Positions 1 through 10,045 are shown, counted from the first letter of the stretch. The stretch is DNA of 64,000 nt from Acanthosepion pharaonis (GCA_903632075.3 CAHIKZ030003478.1:26880-90879), one strand, 5' to 3'. A program made the numbers and translations. The notes: generated by a model from the sequence alone, not told the origin.

Positions 1-279
1 TCTCTTTTGGCAACCAAAGAATAAATGTCAACTTTCACTAATTTTTATTATTTACACTATCAAATTTTAGCATAGATATTATGGTTTATATTCTAATCAA
101 TATCAAGAGTGTTGCATGACCTAAACTAAAAGTATGCAATTTCTCCCTTATGGGAGAAATTGCATACTTTCATCAGGAATTGGTTCACAACTAATATCCT
201 AAAAATTATATTACTAGAATAAATTCATAGGATTTCATTTCAATATAGTCAAAATCACAATTATAATTGCTTTAAACAA
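1..279. other. Non-coding DNA, nothing recognised except a hairpin
   Basis: AT-rich sequence with no convincing ORF or repeat family. The only structure is the perfect hairpin at 129-170, listed separately. Confidence 0.5.
129..170. repeat. Perfect 19-bp inverted repeat, 4-nt loop
   Basis: The arms at 129-147 and 152-170 are exact reverse complements (AAAGTATGCAATTTCTCCC and its complement), separated by TTAT. A perfect stem of this length in otherwise unique DNA suggests a recent event such as a templated switch or a tiny fold-back. No gene is attached to it. Confidence 0.85.
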
Positions 280-735
280 TTTATTTATATGCAGGATTTA
301 GATGATCATGACTCTCCACAACTTCCTAGCTTTTATAATTCTAAGCTATCCTTCCCAATTTGTGTTATTTAATCCATTTACACAAGCTCCTTAGTTAGAT
401 TACTTGCTTTTTCCCAATGCCCTTCTTTTCTTCAATATATCATGTGAGTGTCACATTCTCCAAGCCCCCTTTCCTTGTCATGTATCCCAGAAAGTTCAAC
501 TGTCACATTTGATTCTGTGTATTTGTTTTCATTTTCCTTAAATCTTTCTTGTTGCCCACTTGTTCCATTCATGATATTCTCAGCATCCTTCTGTAGAACC
601 ATATTTATTGCATCAAGTTTCCTCTTCAAATGTGTAGAAATTATCCAGCATTCAATGTCATTCAACACTTTTTCTAAGTTTATAATGAAAGTTGCTCGTT
701 TCTTAAACTTTGTTTAGCTTTTGGAAGATGTCTTT
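280..735 (-). pseudogene. RTE-like LINE ORF2, C-terminal relic
   Basis: Read on the minus strand, the stretch near 610-560 preserves a degraded version of the block that follows the LINE reverse transcriptase (a MVLQKDAENIMNG-like stretch, cognate to the better preserved MEMWFYRRMLRISW block at 43.5 kb). The tail toward 290 repeats the same non-coding end seen near 1870, 35640 and 56130 (a GGAAGTTGTGGAGAG-like motif). Stops and frame changes break it. It is one of five copies of this LINE family in the window, all truncated. Confidence 0.6.
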
Positions 736-1464
736 TTCTATTTCAATATGCTTTTGGGTTTCTGACCACACAAACTCTCACTAGCCACTCTCTCGTACAA
801 ATCCTTTGCCCACCTTTACATAATAATAGACTACTCTTAATTTTATTCATTCTAATTGTGACTGACGGTTATTTAAAATGTGACCTGATTATATAAGCTC
901 ACAACTGGAATTCCTTACCTTCTGGCCAAGTGGCACTTGATTCCAAAAGTTTATTTATTCATTTATTTACTTTATTTCTCTTTTCTCATAGTTGGTTGTC
1001 ATAAAATACTGCTAGTTGTTAAAGACCATATAAAATCATTTAGAGCTCACTTAATTTTGTGGGTATTCAAATCATGTGGGGACTCACTGTGTCACACTTA
1101 TAGACTTAAAAATATTGAAATTCTGAGGATGATAATTTCTTCTAGAAATGTTAATATTAAAATTTTTTAAATCACTTTAAATGGTTTTTCCCATTAAAGT
1201 TTTCTTAAAGATAATTTAAATATACTCACATAAAACCATTAAATTTGTATATTTCAACATTAGGTTGATCACAAATCACTGTTTCTGTAAATTTAGTTGG
1301 ATTAAATTTTTCCTGAAAAATTCGAACAAAGCAATAATTAATATTGTGACATAAAATATCTGTACAAATTTCTACAATCAGAAATACATACACAAATTTA
1401 TTTAGCTTAAAAAGTGAAAGAGTATTTTGTTCAAAATTCTAAATAAACAGAATTATGCTAAGAA
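736..1464. other. AT-rich DNA, no gene seen
   Basis: Two short ORFs here (for example 937-1170) are of low-complexity AT-biased composition, with no motif, no splice context and no homology I recognise. I see nothing else. Confidence 0.5.
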
Positions 1465-1465
1465 A

Positions 1466-1505
<40 letters not shown>

Positions 1506-1518
1506 ATATATATATATC

Positions 1519-1587
<69 letters not shown>

Positions 1588-1606
1588 ATATATATATCTA
1601 TATATA

Positions 1607-1643
<37 letters not shown>
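1465..1643. repeat. Compound (TA)n/(TG)n microsatellite
   Basis: Alternating blocks of TA and TG dinucleotides, interrupted by occasional C. All four ORFs that cross it translate to IYIYIY or CVCVCV and are artefacts. The alternating purine-pyrimidine pattern could adopt Z-DNA or cruciform forms. Confidence 0.98.
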
Positions 1644-1864
1644 TCACACATGGCTGGGGGGAAAATTTTCAAAGTATATTTTAAAGAATAACAAAGAAAT
1701 GAATCTGAAAGAAATCATATTTGATTTCTAAGAGAAAAAAAAAGCTGCATACCAAGAAGTGTAACAAAAAGTTTTTTTTAAAGTAGCAATAAAAGAAAAG
1801 TTCAAAAGTTATATTGAAGGAAATTCAATATAATGTTTATGTCACAGCCTTTAACTGTGTTGTT

Positions 1865-2511
1865 ACTTCAGAATGTGGGTGATCATGATCCTCCACAACT
1901 TCTTATCATGTTGTTCTAAATAATGCTTTCTTTCTTAACATCCTTCTTTGTTTTCACAGTCTTTATTCTGTCATTTGTTTATTTACTATTTTCCTCGGGC
2001 CTCAAGAAGCCCTCATGAGTGTTAAATTGTCCAAGACTTCATTCTTCATCATGTATCCTGAGAATTTCAGCTATTTCCAATTGTTAACAGTAATTTCTTT
2101 CTAGTTCCTTTTCTCCAAAAAATACCTCATTTTTCACATGCTTTATTCATGGTATCCTTAGCATTTGCTGGTAGAATCACTTAACTGTCAATTTAAATCA
2201 CTTTTTCATCTGAGGAAATTGTCCAATATTTACTGCCATGTAGAAGATATTACATTGCAGTCCAGCACTCTTTTGTTTCTAAAGATATTTTCAATTCCCT
2301 TAAATGCTTTGCTCAGTTTCTGAAAAACTTCTTTTATTCTATTTGGCTTCAGTTTTCTGGGTTAAACTTTCTGTTACTAGACTACACAGTTAAATTTCCA
2401 CACTTTCTTGATTTTGACATCTCCAACATGTAACTGACAATGCTAGCCTCTTTTGCTGATAACCATGCATTCTATCTTCTTACAGTTAATGGTTAGTTCT
2501 TTGTTTATTTC
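1865..2511 (-). pseudogene. RTE-like LINE ORF2 relic, part 2 (after RT)
   Basis: On the minus strand, 2500-2400 reads LTINCKKIECMVISKRG followed by a VGDVKIKKVWKFN-like block, a typical LINE segment just C-terminal to the reverse transcriptase palm. Lower positions degrade into the same C-terminal tail as at 280-735. It continues the reading of 2986-4140, from which it is separated by the inserted repeat at 2512-2985. There are many stops, so this is dead. Confidence 0.7.
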
Positions 2512-2985
2512 ATCCTGGGTATGACAACAAATTACATCTGGCAGCAAGATCAGGAGATTTGAGGTTTTGAGGAGCATGGAATAACCACTTAACTACTGTT
2601 GCTCCCAGATCTACCCTGACCTTGGGTGGTAGCACCTGTTACAGTCCCAGCTATGAGTAAATAGTTGAACCCCCAAACAAAAATCAGAAGTATATTTTTT
2701 ATAATAAAAAGACCAACAATACATTTTTTTAGCTAAATGACAATCAATGCAACACTAAACAAACATAAAATTACATTTTTATAGTAAAATTACCAACAAT
2801 ACATTTTATGCTCTACAAAATATACATTTAAAAACATTTTATGCTTTCAAGGTAAAGGTATGTATGAAATATTGGTAGTTGAAAGTATAAAATTATGTAA
2901 AAAAATGTTTAGATTTTGGCATTAAATAACCCATAGAGGTGTTGATATGCCACTAAATAAAATGAACCAACCAACTTTATTCTTG
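2512..2985 (+). repeat. Dispersed ~450-bp repeat inserted in a LINE
   Basis: This block is homologous, in opposite orientation, to 25706-26119. Both share a TTGGTTGGTT-type end (reverse-complemented here), a segment reading CCTCTATGGGTTATTTAATG on the other strand, and a stretch with CTGGGAGCAACAG-like sequence. It cuts a LINE coding region in two. The LINE flanks carry a short AATAAA repeat on each side, a possible target duplication. There is no ORF; class unknown (non-autonomous). Confidence 0.7.
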
Positions 2986-4140
2986 CATTCTTTAACTTCT
3001 ATGTCTAATAATTTTTCAGTTTTCTTTATGAATCTGCCATCAGTGCAATGTCATCTGAATGAAAGATGTTGCTACAGTTATATCTACCAATAATAAATCT
3101 TGGTACATTTTCTAATCCTCTTAAAATGTCCTCATTGTATGGCAAGGGAGAAATTAGAAGTTTCCCTACAGGAAACATTTGGCATTCATTGCCAGAGAAA
3201 CTACTTTTGGTTGAAATTTATAAAATTATTTTTAAAAAACAGTTTTTTTTCAAGAAATTAGACTTCTCAAGTCCAGTTATGACTCTTTCTAATATTAACT
3301 GGAGTTTCCTTCCAAACATCTTGTTTTTTAGTAGTGTGGAAAGTTAATATCTTGATTATATCATTATTTTCTCTTCATGTGCTAAACCTTTTTGTTGTTG
3401 TTGTTGCTGTTGGAAGTCATCAAGTGATGTTATTTTTTGTTATTTGGTAAAATTCTTTGTGATTTTGTAGAAGAAGTCTATAGTGTCTATTTTAGGATAG
3501 TCTTTAAGATTTAAAGGATTTATTCATTTGAAGGCATTTTTTAATCACTGATCTGAGAAAACTCATATACATCTGATAGTTTAGATATTTCTGAACAAAT
3601 TGGAGGCAATCAATATGAAAGTCTGTCTGATGAGGCTATTTAAAAACAACTTAAGTTTTCAATTCAATATTTTGGTTTGTAACATCTTACAGTGTTGGAC
3701 AAAAGTACACCTAACAGCACCTATCCCATGTTCAATTTCCTCATCTCTTTTACTAAATTTCTTATAAAGGATCCATATAAATCTAGTGAGAAATGAAATC
3801 ATGTTATCCTACACTTTCTATTGGTGTGTATTCACTGAACACATTCATGGAAGCTGTTTGTCCCTAGTAGAGTTTATACATTACTTAAAAATCTTTTTGT
3901 GTAAATCAATCTTTCCCTAATATTTCAAGTAGCTACTCATGACATATCTTATCAAATACTTTTATGCAATCTATGAAACATAGGTGCAGATCATTTTACA
4001 AATGTGTTAATAGTTGGAATATAATGTAATTCTTATATCTCAGATTTGCTAATAAAGCATGTAAAACCTCTGAATCAAGGATTGGTTTTAAACATTGTAT
4101 CTTACAAATGTATATTTTGAACTTACTACTTTCTCTGAAA
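2986..4140 (-). pseudogene. RTE-like LINE reverse transcriptase relic, part 1
   Basis: Minus-strand translation with frame changes gives an FIDCIKVFDKICHE-like motif (3960-3920), a QTASMNVFSEYTPI-like block (about 3870-3820) and SDDIALMADS (about 3060-3030). The last corresponds to the (Y/F)ADD catalytic region of LINE reverse transcriptases with one position changed. Multiple stops make it non-functional. The reading resumes on the far side of the repeat at 2512-2985. Confidence 0.65.
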
Positions 4141-4852
4141 TAGAATTTAAAAAAAAAATGATGTTGCTTGAAATTCATTATTGGATTTATGAATTATGTT
4201 TTGGCACATTAGTGTTGAATATTGGGTAATTACAAGTGGTTTGACATGCAGGTAGACTGGTGTAGTCACCTGAAATGGAAAACCACCATTGAGTGATTTA
4301 ATGGAGAGATATATGAGTGAATAGAGTCTACCCATGCAAATGTTTTGGGCAGGTCCATTATAGTAAAGTGGACTAACTCACCTGCTCTATTAGGTACTCT
4401 CCTATAAATGGGGTAGATTAGCTGGCCTGCCTTTCTACAAGGAGACACAAGAAGGACAGTGTTTGTCTGTTTTGGTCCAGTTAAAGATCGTCTCACGAAT
4501 CTAATGATAAGTCTTATTTATATTTTACTTAGTTTTGAACCTTTTTTGCATTTGATTTTCAGTTTGTTTTCCTTTCTATATTTGCAAACTAAGTTTTACC
4601 ACATTTTCTTTTTGTATTAATCCCCTCCCCATTTATTTTTATTTCTTTCATTTGTCTTGTTTTTGGTAAGCCAAGGCTATTAATTCTGATTTGTTTCGTT
4701 TATTCACCTTGGACTCCAGTCCAGTTTTCTTTCTTTAAATTCTTTTGTTTAAATATTATTTAATTTTTTTAATTTGTGAAATTAATTTTAAAAAAATACT
4801 GTAAAAGAAAAAAAGAAACTGTTTTTCCATTGTAATAGTGCCCAGTATTATT
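4141..4852. other. No recognised gene
   Basis: A 76-aa minus-strand ORF at 4266-4496 has reasonable amino-acid complexity, but I recognise no family. Because it lies just upstream, in LINE orientation, of the reverse transcriptase relic, it may be a decayed earlier part of that LINE. The rest is T-rich non-coding sequence. Confidence 0.35.
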
Positions 4853-6550
4853 ATGGCGGATTTAACACAAACACCTGTTTCTCATACATTGGTGATGGCT
4901 GAAAATATATCACCTAAAAAGTCAACCTGGTCAGAAACCAGGCCCCAAAAAACTGTGGAAGAAATATGAGGAATATACTAAAGGGAACGAGCTCCTCACT
5001 ATACTTCCTGTATAGTTTGATGCAGTGAATATAAGGACAATTTCCCTGCTGACGACCAACATAAAAAGTCAGAATTTAGTTGAAACCATGGAGGAAGCCC
5101 TTAAGAGTTTGAATATTGTACCAAAAATTTTGGCAAGATGATCGCGGGCACTATAGGACTTAATAATGACAACAGAGGAAGAAGTCTAGAAGTTGTCCGG
5201 AAGTGTTTTGACTTCAAAGACACTTCGCCTTCAAACAGAGTACATGGGCATCCAAAGAACAAATGTAACAGTTCTTGAGATGCTCATAGACATCTCAGAA
5301 GATAAGTTGGGGGCTGATTTTTGCCCAGTATGGCAAGGTGGAGAAGGTAGCAGGAGTGATCAGCAAGGCAGGAATCGTGACTGGCAATGGCCTGCCCTGG
5401 AAAGAAAGTGACACCACAACCAACAGCAGTAACAACAGCAACAACAATAGCTACAGAGGCAGAACCTGGCAAGGCTCCTGGTGATGGTTGGAAGGCGGTG
5501 AAGACTAAGGGACAGAAGCCGAAAGCAGACCCCACCCCATCCCTGCAGAAGGAGGTCTCACCAAAGCAGGAGCAGCCAGAGGAGCAACTCAGTGAACAGC
5601 TTCAACAGAAGTAACAGCAAAAACAACAGAAACCAAAGAGCCCACCAACAATGTAAAAGCAACCAAATACACAGCAAAAGGAACAAAATATGCAGCAAAA
5701 ATTGGACGATATGGAGGTGGAGGAATTGCCTCTAACATGATCCTCTTCCTTAAAAAGGAACAGGGAAAAGTGGAAGAGGAAATACAAGTTAAAAAACATA
5801 CTGGACGAAGTAGGGTGGGGAGGGACATGGAAAAAAACCAGGTCCCTATCCATTCCTGCTTTGCCAGAAAAAGATAAAGGTGCTACTCCAGCATCTAGGA
5901 GCCTCCCCCCTTCATTCAGTCGTGTTTCACCCCCTCCCATAACTACCACATCTCCACACATGCCCACTCCCACACATTCTGACTCATCACCTCAGTAACC
6001 ATCCTTTTCTACACCTACCCTCCCTCCATTTCCACCCCGCTACAACCAGACAAAGATAAATACAAAGAAAAGGAAAAGAAAAAGAAACTCATCCTCAAAA
6101 CAGAGGAAATATGTAATGTAAAAAGGGGGGAATTGGAGAAGGACCTCTCATCATGCAAAAGACCCCTCCTTAGGTCCCTTGATCAAATTTACCTCCGTCG
6201 ATGGGAAATTGGTGAAGGACCTTGACAATTTCCTCAGTGCTCTGGGGGTTATTGCCCTCATCAGGGACACCGGGAATTAACTTAAGGTATGGTCCCATCT
6301 TTTCGAGGCCAGAGACACCTACCCAGAAATAAGAATGGCCCAGTTGGTCACCCCAGATCTGAAAAAATTACACAAATTTTGTGCAGGGAGGGTCCCGGTA
6401 CTTCTCCACCCATCATTATATAAGGCATTAAAATTAATGTACCCCACAGACATTGGCGATATTGTCCTAGATGGTCGGATGATGACGGAGTTGGGCACAG
6501 GGAGCCTAGGACAATCTATCAGGGTCCTTTCCAATGCAGATTTCTCCTGA
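4853..6550 (+). pseudogene. LINE ORF1 (nucleic-acid-binding protein) relic
   Basis: An ATG at 4853 begins a degenerate ORF1 (MADLTQTPVSHTLVMAEN...). Recognisable blocks include VTVLEMLIDISEDKLGA (about 5255-5310), CPGKKVTPQPT (about 5390, the end of a zinc-knuckle region), a low-complexity T/A/E/Q-rich linker (5410-5700), and the C-terminal block LVTPDLKKLHKFCAGRVP through MMTELGTGSLGQS (6340-6530). The segment that should carry the rest of the knuckle is missing, so there is an internal deletion near 5380. Many frameshifts are present. The gene order with 6609-6892 (ORF1 then endonuclease) identifies a non-LTR retrotransposon. Confidence 0.65.
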
Positions 6551-6569
6551 TATGTGAATAGGTTGACAA

Positions 6570-6592
6570 TTTCTTTCTTTTTTTTTTTTTTC
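6570..6592 (+). repeat. T-rich tract between LINE ORF1 and ORF2
   Basis: A poly-T run followed by CGCTTCAG separates the ORF1 stop from the ORF2 start. Confidence 0.7.
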
Positions 6593-6608
6593 GCTTCAGA
6601 CTTAAAAG

Positions 6609-6892
6609 ATGAATGCAAAGGTCTTGAGGGATTGGAGTAAGGCTGCCCGCCTGCTCCATGACCTCTTGTCATTCAGAGTGGATGTCACCGCGATTCAAGA
6701 GATCCACTTTGTTTGTAGTGCCGATGCGTGTGTGTTGTCTAACGACTGTCGTCTATTCAGCATATGGGGACCAACATGCCAGAGGAGTTTCTTTGCTGGT
6801 TAGCCGTACCCTGGATGCAAAAGTGGAACTTGTGCATACCGATGCTGAGAGCCAGTTGATCACGGCCGATATTGCCATGAAAAGTGGTTAGT
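6609..6892 (+). pseudogene. LINE ORF2 apurinic-like endonuclease, N-terminal fragment
   Basis: Starts MNAKVLRDWSKAARLLHDLL and contains VDVTAIQEIHF. The QE(T/I)H stretch is the hallmark of APE-type endonucleases in non-LTR retrotransposons, where the E binds the metal. A frameshift near 6765 moves the reading to GVSLLVSRTLDAKVELV...ITADIAMKSG, the next endonuclease strand. The sequence then leaves the LINE at about 6892, so most of the endonuclease and the whole reverse transcriptase are missing. A LINE that keeps its 5' part and loses its 3' part is unusual. Confidence 0.7.
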
Positions 6893-7472
6893 TCTGAGTC
6901 ATTCCAGCAACCAACAGTCAGCCCACAGTTCCAGCCATCAGCAGTGGTTCCAGCAAGCCAGCCAATTATCATCTCCAGCTCACCGTCAGCTGCTACACCA
7001 GCCATTCTCACCAGCAGCAATGATATGCAATAAATTCTCCTTTTCAGGAAAATGCTCTCCAGTGACTACCAAAAACTGTCCTTCTCAGGACAACACTCTT
7101 CTCACCCTCTACATGGGTATGCAGAGATATTTTTTGCCTAGTGCACTGTTACCTTTTGTTGATGTATTTTCTTTAACAAAAATAAACTTAGCAATATATT
7201 TTTTTTTGTTTTGTTTGTTGTTTGTCTTCCATCATTTGATATTTGTTTGCAAGCCAATATACCACCAGAAGCAATCTCTTAAAGGGCTCAAAGAGTTGAG
7301 TAGAAGTTAGATAAATTTCTCAAATATCCTGAATTCTTTAAAGCCTAAATAATATAATAACTATTAAAAATAATTTATCAATCTTCTTCTAATCCTTCTT
7401 GTAATTAAATCAAAATTTCTTTCTTTGTACATTTTGTTTTATATTTTTACCCAGGATAAAAATGCAGGTTTT
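6893..7472. other. Unassigned sequence downstream of LINE fragment
   Basis: 6900-7020 is rich in CCAGC/CAGC repeats without an exact period and is notably GC-richer than its surroundings. 7020-7310 contains a 96-aa ORF with no recognised motif and a T-rich tail. It may be a fragment of another repeat joined to the LINE. No function is claimed. Confidence 0.35.
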
Positions 7473-7477
7473 GTTAA

Positions 7478-7749
7478 TGTTATGGTCCAATATCCTTGCA
7501 CCACAGTTATGATCCAAGGTTAGAACCAAGGAAGAACAACACGAACACAAGAGTAGAATAACAAAGATATATTACAACAGAAATATAGTACAAGAAGTTG
7601 AAGGTGTTAGTAATGACTGTCCGTCTGGTTTAGAGTGAACTAATATTGTCTCGACTCTTTACACCATTCATTCTTTATACCTCTTGAGAGGCGCAGTATT
7701 TATAGTGTCAGGAAGAGTCCATTATCGTTATAGGTAAGTTCCCATAACA
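7478..7749. mobile_element. Solo LTR of an LTR retrotransposon
   Basis: A 272-bp unit starts TGTTATGG and ends CCATAACA, the inverted TG...CA ends of an LTR. It is flanked on both sides by the same 5 bases, GTTAA (7473-7477 and 7750-7754), the expected integrase target duplication. It contains TTTATAC and TATTTATAG AT-boxes that could be promoter or poly(A) parts. It resembles the Gypsy-type LTR at 20869 only in its ends. It probably arose by recombination between the two LTRs of a full element. It lies about 200 bp from the flippase exon, in the adjacent intron or flank. Confidence 0.85.
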
Positions 7750-7952
7750 GTTAATTTATCTAGAAAAAAAATTCTTGAATTCAAAACTGATTTTATGCAT
7801 TTCTAGGCAAGAATTCATTTTAGGAGGAAATATTATTGTGATTATCCATGAAGCATAAAATCTTAAGAATAATGGATTCTTTAATTGTGTCTCATGGTTA
7901 AGTGAAAAACAATGTAAGCTGATGTTGGGTTGAAATAGTAAATAAAATTTAC

Positions 7953-8157
7953 CTGATTTTTGGAGACAACTGCACATTGGCGTTGTTTCAGGTTGTTTTC
8001 ACCATCCAAATTGCTGGTCTCTATATGACATAAACCTGAACTGTCACTTGAGGCAAGCAGCAAAAGGTCTGCAGGGATGACCTCATCACATGACAAATGT
8101 ACAATATCTCCAACATATAAGTTTTTCCACATTGTTTTTACATAACGCTTTTCTTTC
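7953..8157 (-). CDS. Exon of an ATP10-like P4-ATPase (phospholipid flippase)
   Basis: The exon encodes about 68 residues, KEKRYVKTMWKNLYVGDIVH onward, including LSCDEVIPADLLLLASSDSS, CHIETSNLDGENNLKQRQ and a final VVSKNQ. This is the conserved actuator-domain region of P4-ATPases, which move phospholipids from the outer to the inner membrane leaflet and usually act with a CDC50 partner. The LKQRQ and SS.SGLCHIET wording points to class V (ATP10A/B/D). The LDGE glutamate needed for dephosphorylation is kept; the following residue is N where most family members have T or S. Splice sites are good: acceptor TTTTCTTATAG ahead of 8157 and donor CAG/GTAAAT after 7953. The exon starts with one base completing a split codon and ends on a codon boundary. 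No neighbouring exon was found in the window, so the introns are long or the flanking exons too short to see. Confidence 0.88.
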
Positions 8158-8553
8158 CTATAAGAAAACAGAGGAAAAAAAAATGAACAAAAATTATTCT
8201 ATATAAAATTGTATTAAAAACAAAGAAAACAAAAAGGACTTTGCTTAAAAATGTTCATTTTTTTTTTTTAAGCTATGTCTCTAATTTAGAATTTCAATGT
8301 AAATAAATCCTCAGATCAGTACAAACCCATTGTGATAATGAATATTGACCTACTTGATATGGCATTTAAAAGGCTCCAGAAAAATAGATCACTTTATATC
8401 ATTTATGACTGTAGCCCAATTGGTATAAACATTGGTTACTATCCAAAATGGACACCTAAAGACAGCAAAAGAGCATATAACTGAACTATTATGTGCATAA
8501 AAACATATGTAGCAATAAAAACAAGAATAAAACTGTTTCTTAACAATTTTTCA

Positions 8554-8585
<32 letters not shown>

Positions 8586-8814
8586 CAACAAAATGTAGTT
8601 CAAAATTTACTATTAGTTACAAAGTATGGATCAACTTTAAATGTAGAATATTTCTGTATTCTGATCTTAAATATTGAAAAATGATTTCTAGTAGAGACAA
8701 AATTTTTTTCTAACCATGGATTATGTCTTGCTACTATTTAATTTCCTGATGGGAATTGTTCTCATTTCACTGTCCACATCTCAGGATTTTACATCTTGTT
8801 CTTTTTTAGTATTT
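8158..8814. other. Probable intron, no gene seen
   Basis: AT-rich, upstream of the flippase exon on the coding strand. It includes a poly-A run of about 29 bases at 8557-8585, perhaps the tail of a retroposed copy. Confidence 0.5.
8557..8585 (+). repeat. Poly-A tract
   Basis: An uninterrupted A run preceded by TTTTTCATCT. It could be a retroposon tail, but nothing recognisable lies directly 5' of it. Confidence 0.9.
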
Positions 8815-8893
8815 AATTATGGCTAGCACTGTTTCCACCACATCTGAATTTGTACTACCTAGCTCAAGGATTGAACTCACAATTACTATGCCA
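8815..8893 (-). repeat. SINE copy (family A), truncated, minus strand
   Basis: Reverse complement of the second half of the SINE at 8895-9005: a B-box-like GTGAGTTCAATCC, an AGTAGTACAAA-like segment and a TCAGTGGAAACAG-like end are all recognisable. Together with the next copy it forms an inverted pair joined head to head. Confidence 0.75.
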
Positions 8894-8894
8894 C

Positions 8895-9005
8895 AGGACA
8901 ATAATCTAGTGGATTAAAGTATTGGTTCATGAACCTGGTAGCATAGTAATTGTGAGTTCAATCCCTGTGCCAAGTAGTACAAACACAGATTCAGTGGAAA
9001 CAGAA
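8895..9005 (+). repeat. SINE copy (family A), tRNA-derived head
   Basis: GACAATAATCTAGTGGATTA resembles a pol III A box, and TTGTGAGTTCAATCCC about 50 bp further on matches a B box. The body ends with AAGTAGTACAAACACAG and TTCAGTGGAAACAG. Other copies are at 8815-8893, 11440-11577 and 58515-58960. Confidence 0.7.
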
Positions 9006-9329
9006 TGAGTAATATTAAATTGATTCATTTCTATGGCTTTGTAGGTTATTTAAAGCCATAAAATATTTTTAGATTGTAAGAATTTTTTTTAAGATAATAA
9101 TGAGTTAGTGATAAAAATCTTATTAACTCATAGCTGGGTGGAGAAGAGGTGGATTAATACCTTTCCCAAGGGTATTTACACATAAGTGAATATAATGAAC
9201 TCAACAGGAATTGGAACACAACTCACCAATTCCAAGCCATTATTCATAAAACCACCTACAGATCCAAGCTTACAGCACCTGGTATTCCTGAGTAATTTCT
9301 GAGGGGAGTACTAAAAGGAACAAGACAAT

Positions 9330-9545
9330 ATACCCCAGACATGGATACCAGAATGAAAACAATTTACATCTATAGATCAAATGAAGGATTCAATTTGAAA
9401 TTCCTTGAACAATATCAACAGACATTTTAAGAAAGCTGAAGGGCAATGGCTGAAACCTTGTTATAATAACAATAAAGATAAGGACATTAGTTTGAATGTA
9501 AATAATGATAACTCCTCATCCCAGAAATCCAAACAGAAATGATTA
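9330..9545 (+). repeat. Penelope-tail repeat, right half only
   Basis: Ends with the arm common to the fold-back family: GGCTGAAACC, the hairpin TTGTTATAATAACAA at 9458-9472, AAAGATAAGGACA, then GTAAATAATGATAACTCC. The left arm is absent, so it is a truncated copy. Confidence 0.65.
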
Positions 9546-9591
9546 ATATCTTGCTTCAAAATCTCTGGCAAAACAAGTTTTTTTTTTTTTA

Positions 9592-10045
9592 ACAATTTAC
9601 ATTGTTGTCCTCATCTTTGCTGTCATATTCACAATATTTTGGCTGTTGAACAATCCAGCCTTCTTCAGGTGATTGGAATTTCAAACCAAACTCTTCATTT
9701 CATCCACATAGCCCAGTGGATAAAAGTGTTGGTTGAAGAAATCCAGTGACTTGACCCAAAGAGTTGTGAGTTCAATACCCGGCCACAGCAGAGGTGAGCA
9801 AAAACTTGCAAAGTTGAGTTATTAAAGGGAAATAACTGAAACTGAGGCATCTGGAAGTGACATGGCACATGGAACAATCTACTTGTGGATGAAATAAAGG
9901 CTTCGGTTCAAAATTCCAAACACTTGACGAAAGCTGGAGCATACAATGGCCAAAACGTCATATGGCAACAAAGATGAGGACAACAGTCCAAACAATGTAA
10001 ATAATGTAAATAATTACAATATTTCATCTCAGAAATATAAACATA
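9592..10045. repeat. Complete fold-back element with tRNA-like core
   Basis: The left arm (9592-9680: TTACATTGTTGTCCTCATCT, then GGCTGTTGAACAATCCAGCC, then CTTCAGGTGATTGG) is the imperfect reverse complement of the right arm (9915-10045: GAAAGCTGGAGCATACAATG, GGCAACAAAGATGAGGACAA, AACAATGTAAATAATG). Between them, TAGCCCAGTGG at about 9707 matches a pol III A box and GAGTTCAATACCCGG at about 9768 matches a B box. The arms correspond to the 3' end of the Penelope-like element seen at 54065-54490, so this looks like a non-autonomous derivative. Confidence 0.75.

Noticed and set aside
1427..1731. Overlapping ORFs in several frames
   Set aside because: They translate a TA/TG microsatellite into IY and CV repeats, so they are not genes.
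5602..5973. 123-aa minus-strand ORF rich in F and C
   Set aside because: Antisense of the low-complexity linker of LINE ORF1.
9700..9790. Genuine tRNA gene
   Set aside because: Box-like motifs are present, but no cloverleaf with anticodon arm and acceptor stem can be drawn; it is a repeat-embedded tRNA-like segment.
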